From: Cladocopium goreaui | Taxonomy: Eukaryota > Sar > Dinophyceae > Suessiales > Symbiodiniaceae | NCBI GenBank assembly: GCA_947184155.2 | Contig: CAMXCT020005057.1 | Location: 243,990 to 307,989 of the forward strand | Reading direction: 5' to 3' | Length of the DNA: 64,000 nt | In this document: positions 10,239 to 21,160 of the stretch, piece after piece | Layout of the letters: the number at the start of each line of letters is the position of its first letter | How positions within the stretch are numbered: the stretch's first letter is position 1 | Made by a program: the position numbers and the translations under genes | The notes under the pieces: model-generated | What the model was told of the DNA's origin: nothing | The model's input: only the letters and a program-made list of their open reading frames with translations | Database searches by the model: none

Positions 10239-11819
10239 GTGGTTATTGGCACGATGAAGTTCAATTGGGAATGCATTACCAGTCGGTTCAGTCGCTAACA
10301 TCAAGGAAAAATACCTCAGTTTGGTCAAAATCTCAAGAGTTGAGTGATTATATAAATCATGTTAAATCATGTGAAATCTTCACAAATGTCCCAATTTTGT
10401 TCCTGGTCAATTTTATAAATTTTGCATATGCTGGAGTCTGACAGGGATCAGTTACGCGCAGTCTACGCGCAGGATTTCGGGCCTCTTGCCATGGAAGGCT
10501 CAGGCCTCTTCCATGGGAATCACCATTGGAAATGCGGATGGATTTTTCTGAATTTGACCATAGAAACAAGAGATTATAGATGTCCTTTTCCCATTGGTTG
10601 ATTGATTAATAGAGAGGTTTGTTTACCCCTTTAACAACAGGTAAAAGGCCATTATTGCAAGAGATTCTAACATGGTTCTCCCAGAATAGTTGAATACAGA
10701 CATGTGCCCATGGTTGATATATTAGAAGATCATACTGGGGAAATCTTCGATTCTATAGTATTGTAACGAACAAACATGGAGACATGGTCGATATGTTAGA
10801 TACTATATATTATAGAATATTATAGAAAGACTCAAGAATGGTCATATACCCCCGAAAAATGCGTTTATATATATGGACAAACACAATTGTCCATTGGAAT
10901 TTGTAGTTACCCATTTTCAGGCAAAGCTGTTGACAGATTCGTGATTGAATTTTATGAGTCCAGTCTTGGCCAACCCTAGATTAATTGTTCATAGATCCCC
11001 TATAGATAGGCTGTTTGTTTGGGGGATCCCGTCTTTATAGCCATCACTCAATCAGGGCTTCTTGGTGTTTTGTAACCAGAGGTTCCCTGGGAGTCATGTC
11101 CACTTAATTAATCCCATTCTCTGTGGCATTTACTTAAGTATCTACCACCTATAAAGCCCAGCAAAAACATCCCCATTATTTCGCCGCAAACTCCGGTTTT
11201 TTCTCCGTAACTTGAGTTTTGTGCAGAAAACCGTCCTGGCGCCGGGGGACGGCCTAGATTGGTTGATGAAGAATTCTGTGACTTGAGATTTTTCTGGGGC
11301 TCACATGAATATTGGACTAAGGCACCATTGGAAGATTCTCCATGATTCTCCTATTGAAACATTGCCATGTCATTACTTTTGGTCATGGTTGGCTTTGTAA
11401 TGCCCACATGATTTTGCCAATGAAATCCCCATTCAGAACCATGTTTTATAGGGTTAGTATCCCAATTGTCCTAGTTGAATCTGTGTTTTGATGATAATCC
11501 CAGCAATTCTGATGATTCTTGATGGATTTTGTCTGAAAACATATGAAAATAGGGCACCCCATGGCATGGATGGTACCCCCAGAATCCTATGGTTTATAGT
11601 TTGTTTGCATATGTGTTTCATGAATTTCCCAAAAAAGACTTGCCACTTTGGGGATGCAAGACCATTTTTCTGAGATACAAGTCACCATTTTTGGTCGGAC
11701 TATAATTATATATATACTGTAATTATAAAACCAAGTGGCCTACCAGAAATCAACTATCGATCAACTTCCAAAATCCATAACTCGCCACTTTTTCCTGGTG
11801 AAATCAAGTCAAGCACCAG
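10239..11819. other. Mostly empty spacer
   Basis: No gene called. A tiny island at 11227-11256 after GTGCAG (KTVLAPGDGL) may be a micro-exon, but it is too short to support. The rest is AT-rich, with no repeat family that I recognise. Confidence 0.4.
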
Positions 11820-11910
11820 GCGAAGGCCAAAGTCAAGGTTGACGAAGCTGCACCACCCGTGGCGGCGGCCAAGAGCAAGGCGGTGACGGCCAAGGCCGGC
11901 GGATGGCAAT
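11820..11910 (+). CDS. Candidate exon of a Lys/Ala-rich protein
   Basis: It follows AGCACCAG and is phase 0 from the first base. It reads AKAKVKVDEAAPPVAAAKSK and then AVTAKAGG. The donor is uncertain (ATG|GTTCCA is one choice). The composition (AK repeats with Pro) matches exons at 22.3, 24.1, 29.3 and 37.0 kb. Such low-complexity basic sequence occurs in histone-H1-like and cytoskeletal linker proteins, but no function can be assigned. Confidence 0.55.
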
Positions 11911-11960
11911 GGTTCCAAAGCCCTAGTGACTTAGTGATATGGTGGGGATTTCACCTTCAG

Positions 11961-12090
11961 CTGGTTGGTGGTTTAGAGTTTAGAACATTTTTTAGTTTTG
12001 CCATCATATTGGGAATAATTAATCATCCCAACTGACTTTCACTCCATCATATTTTTCAGAGGGGTAGGTCAACTAGAAACCACCAACCAG
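11961..12090. mobile_element. Family B element (B3)
   Basis: CTGGTTGGTGGTTTAGAG to AAACCACCAACCAG, 130 bp, with TTTTTCAGAGGGGTAGGTCAA before the right end. It lies between two Lys/Ala/Pro exons, so presumably in their intron. Confidence 0.9.
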
Positions 12091-12217
12091 ATAATTAATC
12101 ATCATTCACCATCATTAACCACCATTAACCACCATTAAAACACCATGGTCAACCACCAACAAGAAAGGCTTTTTCCGAATGATGATGATCTTCCAGGATT
12201 TGTAGGGAATGAGCCAG

Positions 12218-12298
12218 GCCTCCGCTGCGCGACCTGCGAAGCCGGCGCCGGCTGCTGCGCAGCCTGCACCAACGAAGCCGGCGCTGGGGAGCTCAGGG
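12218..12298 (+). CDS. Candidate exon of an Ala/Pro/Lys-rich protein
   Basis: Acceptor GAGCCAG, donor GGG|GTTTTC. It is exactly 27 codons long and reads ASAARPAKPAPAAAQPAPTK and then PALGSSG. It is the AP/KP counterpart of the exon at 11.8 kb. It probably belongs to the same gene. Confidence 0.55.
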
Positions 12299-12331
12299 GT
12301 TTTCATGCAAAAATGATGGACAATTGTTGAT

Positions 12332-12444
12332 TACCCTCTGGTAAACTAACATAGCTATTGAAAATGGCCATTTACACTGGATTTACCCATTAAAAATGGT
12401 GATTTTCCATGGCTATGTTAGTTATGTTAGTTTACCAGAGGGTA
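12332..12444. mobile_element. Family A element (A6)
   Basis: TACCCTCTGGTAAACTAACA to TTTACCAGAGGGTA. The right arm contains a 9-bp stutter (TATGTTAGTTATGTTAG). 113 bp. Confidence 0.95.
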
Positions 12445-12655
12445 ACCCATAGAATGTTGGAGGAAAATTGATGATTCACTCTGAATTGATTGATGTTTAA
12501 AATCAAAGTGATGCAAAATAAATGATTCAAATGGGAAGATTGATGATGCAGCATGTGATTTGGGGGTATTTCCAGACAAACCCAAATTTTCTCTTGGATG
12601 GTGTTTGGAGCAGGGTATGTGCACCTTCGAAATTATGAAATATCGTAGACATTAT

Positions 12656-12739
12656 GGGGGGTTCCATAAATGGGGGGTACCCCGAAATGGATGGTTTATA
12701 ATGGAACATCCATTTATAAATGGATGATTTGGGGGTACC
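12656..12739. mobile_element. Family F inverted-repeat element (F1)
   Basis: Left GGGGTTCCATAAATGGG and GGTACCCC, right GGGGGTACCCATATTTTAG, with ATGGATGGTTTATAATGGAA between. Family F copies share TTCCATAA and GGGGTACCCC and lie at 41.0, 47.5, 48.3, 49.3 and 51.9 kb. Confidence 0.8.
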
Positions 12740-12841
12740 CATATTTTAGTCAACCACCATATGTAAACAGATTTGCTATTCATGATTTTGTGCACAGAGT
12801 TTAAACCTACTGAAAATTAGATGATTTACCCAAGCCTAAAC

Positions 12842-13013
12842 ATGGATCCTGCAGAATTCTGGCAGGAACAAAACGGACACGAGATCGAAAAAGAATCCAG
12901 AGTATTTTTCGCAACAAGTAGCTGGGAAGAAGAACAGCAGATGGGTACCAGAATGAGAAATTCAAAACTCTTGAAGTCTCACTTCTTGGGCAAACAGATG
13001 TTCTTGGATGATG
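12842..13013 (+). CDS. Candidate exon, acidic then basic peptide
   Basis: A frame open from 12821 to 13150 shows protein-like composition. It reads MDPAEFWQEQNGHEIEKESR, then a stretch rich in Glu/Gln, then RNSKLLKSHFLGKQMFL. A possible donor is GATG|GTTTTC at 13014. No family recognised. It may be an exon or a chance open frame. Confidence 0.3.
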
Positions 13014-13276
13014 GTTTTCGGACTGGAATTTGGCAAAATTATATATGGAGTTCCAAGGTTTCTAATTATATATTATATATATACCTTTACCAGCATGTAA
13101 TCATGTATCCATCCAAGCATTCCCCGAAAATCTTGGTTGCATGCCCTTGAAAGTGTACCATTCGTGTCAGTGGAGAACCATCCTTTGCAGCTCAGAGAAC
13201 TAATTATGCCTATTTCGAAGCTGAAAAAAACAACCTGAAATCGGTTTCCTGTATGAGAAGTTCTCGCAACCAGAGA

Positions 13277-13395
13277 TGAAATCTGAGTAAATTATAACGA
13301 CCTCACTGCGACCTCACTGGAATCATGGTTAGTAAGGGAAATCATCCCCAAATGGCCTTAATTCAGGTTAGTGAAATATAATAATTTACCCAGAT
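13277..13395. mobile_element. Family I inverted-repeat element (I1)
   Basis: Left ATCTGAGTAAATTAT is mirrored by right ATAATTTACCCAGAT (14 of 15 positions). The interior GGAATCATGGTTAGTAAGGG recurs near 50.28 kb. Confidence 0.6.
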
Positions 13396-13531
13396 GAAAT
13401 GATACTAATTCTAGAAAACTCCTGCACCACTTTCCCAATCCAAGAAGCAAGAAGGAACGTATCGCCGTCTGGTTATTGAACGTGGCGAACTGGAACATCA
13501 CCATTTGTTTTAATAGAAAAGTCATTAAAAC

Positions 13532-13663
13532 TACCCTCTGGTAAACGTTTACATAGCGAACTGAAAAGATCCACCATTTTATAGCTGGGTAAATCAACTA
13601 TTTCGACTGACTGGGCCATGGCTTCAATGTCGCTAACTGTTCGGCAGTCATTACCAGAGGGTA
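13532..13663. mobile_element. Family A element (A7)
   Basis: TACCCTCTGGTAAACGTTTA to TTACCAGAGGGTA, 132 bp, followed by a short (TA)n tract. The interior shares ATTTCGACTG and GGCCATGGCTTCAAT with A1. Confidence 0.85.
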
Positions 13664-13689
13664 TATATATATATATATATAAACTAGTA

Positions 13690-13752
13690 TTCCATATTAT
13701 TCCCAACTGACGAACTCATATTTTTCAGAGGGCTAGGTCAACCACCAACCAC
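13690..13752. mobile_element. Right half of a family B element (B4)
   Basis: Only the CCCAACTGACGAACTCAT ... TTTTTCAGAGGGCTAGG ... CCACCAACC half is present. The left half is replaced by the TA tract after A7. Confidence 0.7.
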
Positions 13753-13855
13753 TTATAGACTTATAGATGATATCAAAACTAATTAAAACTAATAAAACTA
13801 TTATAAACTATTATTCCATATTATTCCATATGTTTTCCATTAAAACTAACTATGG

Positions 13856-13949
13856 CCGCCATGGCCGGCGTCCAGTCGTCCAAGGTCACCAGCGCCCGAT
13901 GTGGTGGAAGTGGTGGAGATTCCCGATGAACCGCTGGCCCCAAAGGCCC
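13856..13949 (+). CDS. Candidate exon, Pro/Val/Glu-rich
   Basis: A GC-rich island. One frame reads SRPRSPAPDVVEVVEIPDEP and then LAPKA, which fits the Pro/Ala/Lys-rich gene. The exact acceptor is unclear (GTCCAG or CCAAG inside the island are options), and the 3' limit is set by the T-tract at 13951. Confidence 0.4.
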
Positions 13950-13959
13950 ATTTTTTTTT

Positions 13960-15319
13960 GGGGGAGATTCCACATCCAGCAACCGGCTAAGGTACAAAAA
14001 AACAGGTAGACATGGCCCAGGGTTTTGACTCGCCACATAGTTATCACATGTACATCACATGTTTTTTTTGGTCAAGAAACGGAAACACGTTCTGGTTGTA
14101 TCACAGTTGAGTTTAACATTTTTGGGGTTCAATTCAGCGTGAAACGAACTGTGATACTTTTCAATTTTGATGTTTCGAACACTGAAAAACATCCAGATGG
14201 GTGCCCAGTAAATGATGGGTTATATCATGTATAAGTGAAAAGTTACCGTAGGTATCATCTTATTTCAGGACGGTGACTTGAGCTTACTCACCAGATGATG
14301 GGTTATGATTCTTATTATTATTTAACCATCAATAAATTGGACATTTCGTACCAAACATGAGAATATATGAGAATCAAGGCGTTGGGAAAAGCAGAAAACA
14401 TAGAAGACATGTTTTTCCAACAACAACGAGGAATCAAACACCATCACAAGGCAAGACCTTCCATGGTTTCAAGGATACATGGCATGATGTATGGGGATAG
14501 GTCAAAAACCATGATAATTATATACCGTAGTTATCATTCTTTATTTGGGTTATTGAAGATCTCCTTCACCGTGCTATACCATCTACTTTGGTATGACAAC
14601 CATGGTACCACCTGGAAATGAACTTCACCATGTAGGATTTTATAGGCTTTTTAGGCAATGATTGAGTCAGTTCTGTCCCCATGATATGCTCATTACATCA
14701 GACAAAATCCCATATATAATTCCACTTTGCCTCCGCTAGTCAAATGTGGCTGGGCCTATGAGTGATGGTTTATAGCTGGGGAAATCATCTACAAATCAGG
14801 GATTTTCCATTGCAATGTTTGATTGCCTGAGGGCAAATCCCAGAAAAAAAATGCCAGAAAAATCACCATTATTGTCCATGGTTGGTTTCAATGAACCTCC
14901 ATTAGAGTCATGGAGTCATGTTCTCATTCCATGTTTTGGGGAAGGAAGATGATGCTTGTGGCGCAAACATGTCCACCCTTTCAGCCATGAGATTCTTTGG
15001 GCTCCACTTCTTGACGTAACTTCTGAAGGGTTGAGCCACCAGCGAAAGATTGAAACCATGTCGGTAATATCACATTTACGGGTAATATGTTGTCAAATCC
15101 CTTGACCAATTATCACTATAGCTTTTAGTAAATATCACATATATTTACCCAGCTATTGATATGAATAAACAATGTGGTTGATATCCCCATTTTTTCGCAA
15201 ACTTCACCTGCTCTAGTCACTGTCTACGAGTGGTAAAATGATGTAATCTCCCAATTCGACATTGCCCTTGTTGGTATCATCCAATTTCAAATTTCACTGG
15301 CTGGTTTACAGGGGTTCCC
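13960..15319. other. No confident gene
   Basis: Contains a plus frame (14367-14621) beginning RIKALGKAENIEDMFFQQQR that might be an exon, but without convincing splice sites. The rest is AT-rich spacer with weak relics of inverted-repeat elements around 14.8 kb. Confidence 0.4.
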
Positions 15320-15453
15320 ACAATGTGAGGCCCCCAAGATAGCTAAGTTGGTTTATAACTCCAATAACTATGGTTTATGGTACTTATAACTATAGTATTC
15401 CTGGGGCTTTTGTTAACCAACATTCACATCACTAAGGGTGGCCTCATATTGCA
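15320..15453. mobile_element. Family C element (C2)
   Basis: ACAATGTGAGGCCCCC at the left. The right end is GTGGCCTCATATTGCA, slightly decayed. Its right half (CTTTTGTTAACCAACATTCA) is the subtype also present at 52.8 kb. Confidence 0.85.
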
Positions 15454-15520
15454 TAGTGGGATCCTTAAAAAATCCTGACGGTTTGCCCGGTGTTTTGCCC
15501 ATGTTCTGCCCACGTCTCAG

Positions 15521-15577
15521 GTGAAAAGACGCGCAGGCGGTCGACCGATGATTGCAGCTCGACCGAGTGCTGCAGTG
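15521..15577 (+). CDS. Candidate exon, Arg/Ala-rich
   Basis: CGTCTCAG acceptor and GCAGTG|GTGGGT donor enclose exactly 19 codons, VKRRAGGRPMIAARPSAAV. Basic and Ala-rich, like the other plus-strand mini-exons. Confidence 0.5.
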
Positions 15578-15829
15578 GTGGGTGATTTCATCGGATTTCA
15601 AACGTGGCTGGCTGGGAAATCCTCGAAGTAAATGGAGGTTAGTTCGCTGGGAAAATCATCTATAAATGGTGGATGTTCAAGTGTCACGTCTGGGTACAGG
15701 AGGGTATAATATAAATGCTTTCAGAGGGCTTTAAACCCACACGGAAGGATTTTTCATGGGGACGGACCTGGTGCTGTTTTTTTTTGGGATGTTCGATTTG
15801 CCCAGTTACTCACTGGTTTCATTGGTGAT

Positions 15830-15937
15830 TACCCTCTGGTAAACTAACATAACTATGGAAAATCACCATTTTTAATGGGAAAACTCACTATTTCTATGGC
15901 CATGTTCAATAGCTACGTTAAACATAACCAGAGGGTA
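15830..15937. mobile_element. Family A element (A8)
   Basis: TACCCTCTGGTAAACTAACA to AACATAACCAGAGGGTA, 108 bp. The right tip is of the CATAACC subtype while the left is TAAACTAAC, a mixed copy. Confidence 0.9.
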
Positions 15938-16560
15938 TGGATTATGGCTGATTCCGAAAGGACTCAGCTCAGCAATCCAGGCCCCGACAGCGTTGGATGG
16001 GAATCCCAGAATCCCATGACTACAGTGGGATGACAGAAAAAAATCCCATCATTTGTCACGGTGAACCGTGGACGTGGGACAAATATGATCGCTGGATTCT
16101 GGTGGACTGTTGGTACCAAGGCAGTTTTTTTTAAAGCAGAAAAAATGTTGGCCCAGAGTTTTGACACTGCATTTCTTTATCACAGATATGAATTCATAAG
16201 CGGATTTTGACGGGCCCTGCGACTAGAGAAATGGTTGGTATTGCACTAAGCGGATTTTGATGGGCCCGACTAGAGAAATGGTTGGTATTCCACTAAATGT
16301 GCAAAATGAGTTGTTTGAGGTGGCTTGGATAAACCGTTCAGGCCTTCCCCATGACCCATCAAAGTACACACATTTTTGGAGAATCGACTGGGAAATAGTT
16401 GCCCCTTGCTCAAAGATTTGCTGTCCTTCACAAAGCACTAAATCCATACTGATCCGATGAATTTGTTGGGAAGATGGGCAGAGCCTTCTGACAATCTCAC
16501 CAGGTGAGTGATTTCAAATGTTCCATTTGGGAGGATTTCTGTTGGCATATTCTATCATCA
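15938..16560. other. No gene recognised
   Basis: Includes a partial direct repeat GCGGATTTTGA...GGGCCC...GACTAGAGAAATGG at about 16200 and 16250. Overlapping frames on both strands near 16.3 kb are not supported. Confidence 0.45.
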
Positions 16561-16564
16561 TTCA

Positions 16565-17420
16565 TCATGAATATATATATATATATATACATATATATAA
16601 AATTATAAATATATATATATATATGTCATTATATGTCTATATATACACATATATACACAGATTATATCATATTTATATTATATTATATTATATTATATTC
16701 TATTCTATTATATTATATTATATTATATGTTATTATATGTTATTATATTATATTATATTATATTTTATTTTATTATATTATATGTTATTATATTATATTA
16801 TATTACATTATATTATATTATGTTATATTATATTATATTATATTATATGTTTTTTTAATATTATATTATATTATATTATATTATATGTTATTTTTTAAAT
16901 ATTATATTATATTTTATTATATTATATTATATTATGTATTTTGTATATTGTATATATTCTATTGTATATATATATATTAGATATTCTATATTTTATTTTA
17001 TATATATTATATTTTATATATTCTATATTATATTTCGTATATGTTATATTATATATATATATTATATTATATTACATATTAAATGTTATATATTATATAT
17101 TATATATTGTATGTTATATCTTATTATATAATATATATTTTATAGTTACTATATATTATATTACATATTATATATTATATATTATATATTTTATATTTTA
17201 TATCATATATTCTTTATTATTATATATTATATATTATATATTATATATTATGTGATATTAATATTATATTCTATTCTATTATGTTTCATTTAATGATATC
17301 TATATCTATATGATCTATATAGTAATATATATATATATATATTATGACATCATATATATATATATATATAATATATATTATGACATCATATATATATATA
17401 TATATATATACACATAATTT
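16565..17420. repeat. AT-rich satellite, ATTAT pentanucleotide and TA tracts
   Basis: About 850 bp of (TATTA)n, (TATAT)n and mixed runs. Tyr/Ile-rich frames here are artefacts. Confidence 0.95.
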
Positions 17421-17584
17421 AGTAGTAATTGTCCATTTGTTTCCCCACATCTGTGTGTGGGGTTCTTGTTTTTGATTCTGTATCCCGTCCCGCCTCCGTC
17501 CCGCCGCCGCCTTCGCGCCCTGTCCCACACCACCGTCTTTCACGCAACTTTGTCACAACGCACAACTTTGTCACACACCATCTC

Positions 17585-17800
17585 ACACGCAGGCATGGCA
17601 CTTGGGGACCTTCACCTTCGTTTTGCGTGGCACTTGGCGACATCGACCTTCGTTTCGCGTGGCAGGCGTGGCACTTATGGCACTGGGCTGGCTCTTTGGT
17701 CGTGCGGTGCACCTTCGTTTTGCGTGGCAGGCGTGGCACTTCACGACATCCACCTTCGTTTTGCGTGGCAGGCGTGGCACTTACGGCACTGGGCTGGCTC
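17585..17800. repeat. GC-rich imperfect repeat, TTGCGTGGCAGGCGTGGCAC
   Basis: Units of about 26-30 bp (CCTTCGTTTTGCGTGGCAGG, CGTGGCACTT) occur five or more times. Several frames on both strands stay open over 400 nt because the repeat lacks stops, giving peptides such as SFCVAGVAL and FVLRGRRGT. It is treated as repeat and not as a gene. A single related unit lies at 19.37 kb. Confidence 0.75.
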
Positions 17801-18400
17801 CGGTGGCGCGCTTGGGCACCGCTTGGGTGCCGCTGGTCTAGTTGATAAGACGCATCCCTCATGGGGGTTCAATACCCGGGTGGTGCAACACTAGGCGGAC
17901 AGGCGGGCCACTATACCCCACCCCTGCAGTTAAGGGGATGAGCTAAAGCAGGGTTTTCACTGATGGGCAGTGCATCTATTCGACTGTGTGCATCTGGTTG
18001 TTAGTTTGATGTGTCATATGATGCTCTCCGATCTTGCTGCAGTAGTCGCATAGCTTTGACCAAACGTGGAAAGAAGCACTTGCATCGTTTAATTTTGGTC
18101 GCTATGCATGTGTGTGTGCGCTCCTGGGCCATGCCGAGCGACCTATGGTCGTCTGTCACCCAGTTGACCGGTGGAAGCACTTGCATCATTTAGTTATGCG
18201 TCACTGTACACAATCTTTCACACACATAATAACGTCACACACAACTTTATCGCACACAACTCTTCACATACAACTTTTTTTAACTTCTCGATCCTCCACC
18301 ACCTCCTTTGTCTTTCTTTCCTTCCCCGTCCCGCTACAACTTTTGTTTCTGATTATTGGGAGAAGTTGACTTGTGGGGTTATCCGGTCCTTTAATTTGTT
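17801..18400. other. No gene recognised
   Basis: Spacer with CACACAAC/CTTTATC low-complexity text near 18.2 kb. No domain in any frame. Confidence 0.45.
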
Positions 18401-18793
18401 TTAATGGTGATTCTTCCATAGCCACAAAATACCAGAGGATTCCCGTAGGTTGGTTTCACCCATACATTCCCATACATGGAGCGCAGGAAAGGCCCTGCAT
18501 TTCCCCGCAGGCGTCGAGACTGTCGAATCATGTGGATGCTTGATGAACCGAAAGTTTGGCATTGATGTCATGATGTTTGCATCAGCATCAAGAATCATTT
18601 CCAGGGATGTTTTGTGAGTATCAGCTGGTATCAACTTGCTATGCATATCTACATTACATGATTCTACAAGTGACTTGTCAAGCAGCTGGATCACATTGGG
18701 CAGGACCACCGCTCCCGCTCCCGATTGGCTGGGCACCTCAGACTCATGAAAGTGTGCTATCGTTATATCTCCGGCAATCTTAATATCGAACAT
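18401..18793 (-). CDS. Hypothetical open frame in a duplicated segment
   Basis: 130 codons beginning MFDIKIAGDITIAHFHESEV, protein-like in composition. The segment 18412-18740 is duplicated at 20830-21160. In that second copy, the stretch from DADANIMTSMPNFRF onward is shifted to another frame, so at least one copy is broken or neither is coding. No family recognised. Confidence 0.3.
   Translation of the reverse strand: MFDIKIAGDITIAHFHESEVPSQSGAGAVVLPNVIQLLDKSLVESCNVDMHSKLIPADTHKTSLEMILDADANIMTSMPNFRFIKHPHDSTVSTPAGKCRAFPALHVWECMGETNLRESSGILWLWKNHH
18412..18740. repeat. Direct duplication, copy 1 (about 330 bp)
   Basis: Text from GATTCTTCCATAGCC to CATTGGGCAGGACCACCGC recurs at 20830-21160 with a few substitutions and indels. 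The copies are in the same orientation, 2.4 kb apart, and flank the motif-rich tandem array between them. Confidence 0.9.
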
Positions 18794-19269
18794 GATGGAA
18801 TGGGGTACCTGATTTTTATTGTATTTTCAGGCAAACCCAAAGAAGGGTTCTTGATCAACAAAAACAATTACCATCCCCTCACGAACATTATAACCCTGCC
18901 ATGAGTTGGGACGTGGAAGACTACTTTCCCCAACTAGCTGTCAGTTTGGGGATGGTATGACAATCATCACGGTGTACAGAAAATTGGATCTACTAAGACT
19001 GTGTTGACCAAGTTCATTGGACAACTGGGAAACATTATCAATCAAAATTGTGGTATCAACCAAAGATAATGTGATGTTGTTCAGTCACACAAAAACTATC
19101 TCAAATACAATTTTAGTGGTACACAAAAACGTGATGGCGGGTTTACGGCATATCACGCTGGGCTATAAAGTTGGGTCAACACCTATGGGACGACATTTGG
19201 GGGAGGTTAAGATCCATAAAGCCAACCGTAGTGGAAATACACCTGGCAATTGGGGTTTTGGCTCCTACC
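18794..19269. other. No confident gene
   Basis: A plus frame from 19017 to 19412 is open, but it crosses the GCTTGTGGCAGT motif cluster, so it is not called. Confidence 0.4.
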
Positions 19270-20418
19270 TCGCTTGTGGTGGTAAGATGCGCCAATCGCT
19301 TGTGGCAGTAAAAACCGCTAATTTTTTACTGCCGCAAGTGATTTTTTTAACTGCCGCATGTGATGCTCGGTTTTGCGTGGCAGGCTGGCAGGTGCAGCAT
19401 TTCAAGGCCTAATTGCTTGTGGCGGCACTCACGCGTTTCTGTTTTTAATCGCTTGCGGCGGAAAAAGAAATTATCGCTTGTGGCAGTAAGTGGGTGTCCT
19501 TGATGCCAGGGTATAAAAAACCAATCACTTGTGGCAGTAAGCTGCTGCGACTGCTGCATTCTCCGACGCAGGGCAGGTTCTATGAGGAAGGAAGCGACAT
19601 TGTGCACGTGCAAGCTTTGATGCTTTTCACGCGACTTTGCGGCTGTTGTTGCAAATATGAATTCTGTCGTGCCGTGGGCTGTGCTGCTGCTCTTGCACGT
19701 ACTGTGGCTTAGATTCGGATGATGCATGTGTGGCTGGCAGATCCTGGCCTTTTCTTCCCTAGCCCCACCCCACCCCCCAAGGTTGAAGTGGGATGGCAAG
19801 TTTCAAGAGTGGAGTAGCGGCTGTGTCCCTACAGTGAAGGGAAGCAACGGTTGTGGCTGGTAGATCCTACCCTTTTCTTCCCTAGCCGCACCACACCCCC
19901 CAAGGTTGAAGTGGCATGGTAAGTCTCAGGAAGTGGAGTAGCGGTTGTGTCCCTGTAATGAAGTTAAGCAAGGGTTGTGGCTGGTAGATCCTACCCTTTT
20001 CTTCCCTAGCCCCACCCCACCCCCCAAGGTTGAAGTGGGATGGTAAGTTTCAGGAAGTGGAGTAGCGGTTGTGTCCCCATAATGAAGTTAAGCATCGGTT
20101 GTGGCTGGTAGATCCTACCCTTTTCTTCCCTAGCCCCACCCCACCCCCCAAGGTTGAAGTGGGATGGCAAGTCTCATGAAGTGGAGTAGCGGTTGTGTCC
20201 CTATAATGAAGTTAGGCAACGGTTGTGGCTGGTAGATCCTACCCTTTTCTTCCCTAGCCCCACCCCCACCCCCCCAAGTATTGTTTCACTGCCGCAAGCG
20301 ATTGGTTTTCAAGAATTTTACTGCCGCAGGTGATTTTTTTGAATCAGGTTTCACTGCCGCAGGCCGCAGGTGATTCTTATCTTACTGTCGCAAGTGATTG
20401 AATCTTACTGCCGCAAGT
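19270..20418. repeat. Dispersed 16-18-nt motif bracketing a tandem array
   Basis: The motif AATCGCTTGTGGCAGTAA appears in about six forward copies between 19270 and 19541 (with two reverse copies at 19326 and 19348). Its reverse complement TTACTGCCGCAAGTGATT appears about five times between 20286 and 20420. The 124-bp array lies between the two opposed clusters. Confidence 0.8.
19727..20275. repeat. 124-bp tandem array, about 4.5 copies
   Basis: Units begin TTGTGGCTGGTAGATCCTAC (starts 19851, 19975, 20099, 20223; a diverged first unit at 19727) and contain CCCCACCCCACCCCCCAAGG and AGTGGAGTAGCGGTTGTGTC. The period is a constant 124 bp between the clear copies. Function unknown. Confidence 0.9.
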
Positions 20419-21071
20419 GATGGGTTATCCAATTGGATTTGTTTAAGGTAAGTTATAGAAGCTTTACACTTGAATAATGATGTCTTAACTTCTGACAGCA
20501 GAAAGCCAGTTTGTTTTACCACTAATTTGTTACGATCATCCAGAAGTGCCAGTGGTTTTTGGACTGTTTTTTTTATCATCGGTGAGGTCAGATATTTTTT
20601 GCATGGCACCTTCAGCAAATCCAAGGATTGTGGTGTTTGTTCGAACTGGCTGCCTTTTTGCAAAGCCGGAAGACACGGAAACAAGCCTTGATTGTCAGGC
20701 CCATGGTGTTTGACAGTGGTTGTTTTATGCCTTTGACCCTTGTACCAGCACACCTGGACTTGGACCAGCTCACATGCGGGCATGTATCGAAATTGGGGTA
20801 CCAATGTACCGACATGTACTTTTTGTTTTAATGCTGATTCTTCCATAGCCCCAAAATACCAGAGGTTCCCATAGGATGGTTTTACCCATACTTTCCCATA
20901 CATGGAGCGCAGGAAAGGCCCTGCATTTCCCCACAGGCGTCGAGACTGTCGAATCATGTGGATGCTTGAAAACCGAAAGTTTGGCATTGATGTCATGATG
21001 TTTGCATCAGCATCAAGAATCATTTCCAGGGATGTTTTGTGAGTATCAGCTTGTATCAACTTGCTATGCAT
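20382..21071 (-). CDS. Hypothetical open frame, 229 codons
   Basis: A long minus-strand open frame that starts inside the second copy of the 330-bp duplication (MHSKLIQADTHKTSLEMILD) and runs into unique sequence with LDLLKVPCKKYLTSPMIKKT and LLDDRNKLVVKQTGFLLSEV, which look protein-like. It ends in the motif cluster. The unique half (about 20.45-20.80 kb) could be a genuine coding fragment. Family unknown. Confidence 0.35.
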   Translation of the reverse strand: MHSKLIQADTHKTSLEMILDADANIMTSMPNFRFSSIHMIRQSRRLWGNAGPFLRSMYGKVWVKPSYGNLWYFGAMEESALKQKVHVGTLVPQFRYMPACELVQVQVCWYKGQRHKTTTVKHHGPDNQGLFPCLPALQKGSQFEQTPQSLDLLKVPCKKYLTSPMIKKTVQKPLALLDDRNKLVVKQTGFLLSEVKTSLFKCKASITYLKQIQLDNPSLAAVRFNHLRQ

Positions 21072-21160
21072 CTCTACATCTACATGATTCTACAAGTGAC
21101 TTGTCAAGCAGCTGGATCACATTGGGCAGGACCACCGCCGCCACCCCCATTGGCTGGAGA
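20830..21160. repeat. Direct duplication, copy 2
   Basis: Second copy of the segment at 18412-18740, with small indels that change frame. See copy 1. Confidence 0.9.

Noticed and set aside
16518-17255. Tyr/Ile-rich open frames
   Set aside because: Direct products of ATTAT and TA repeats.
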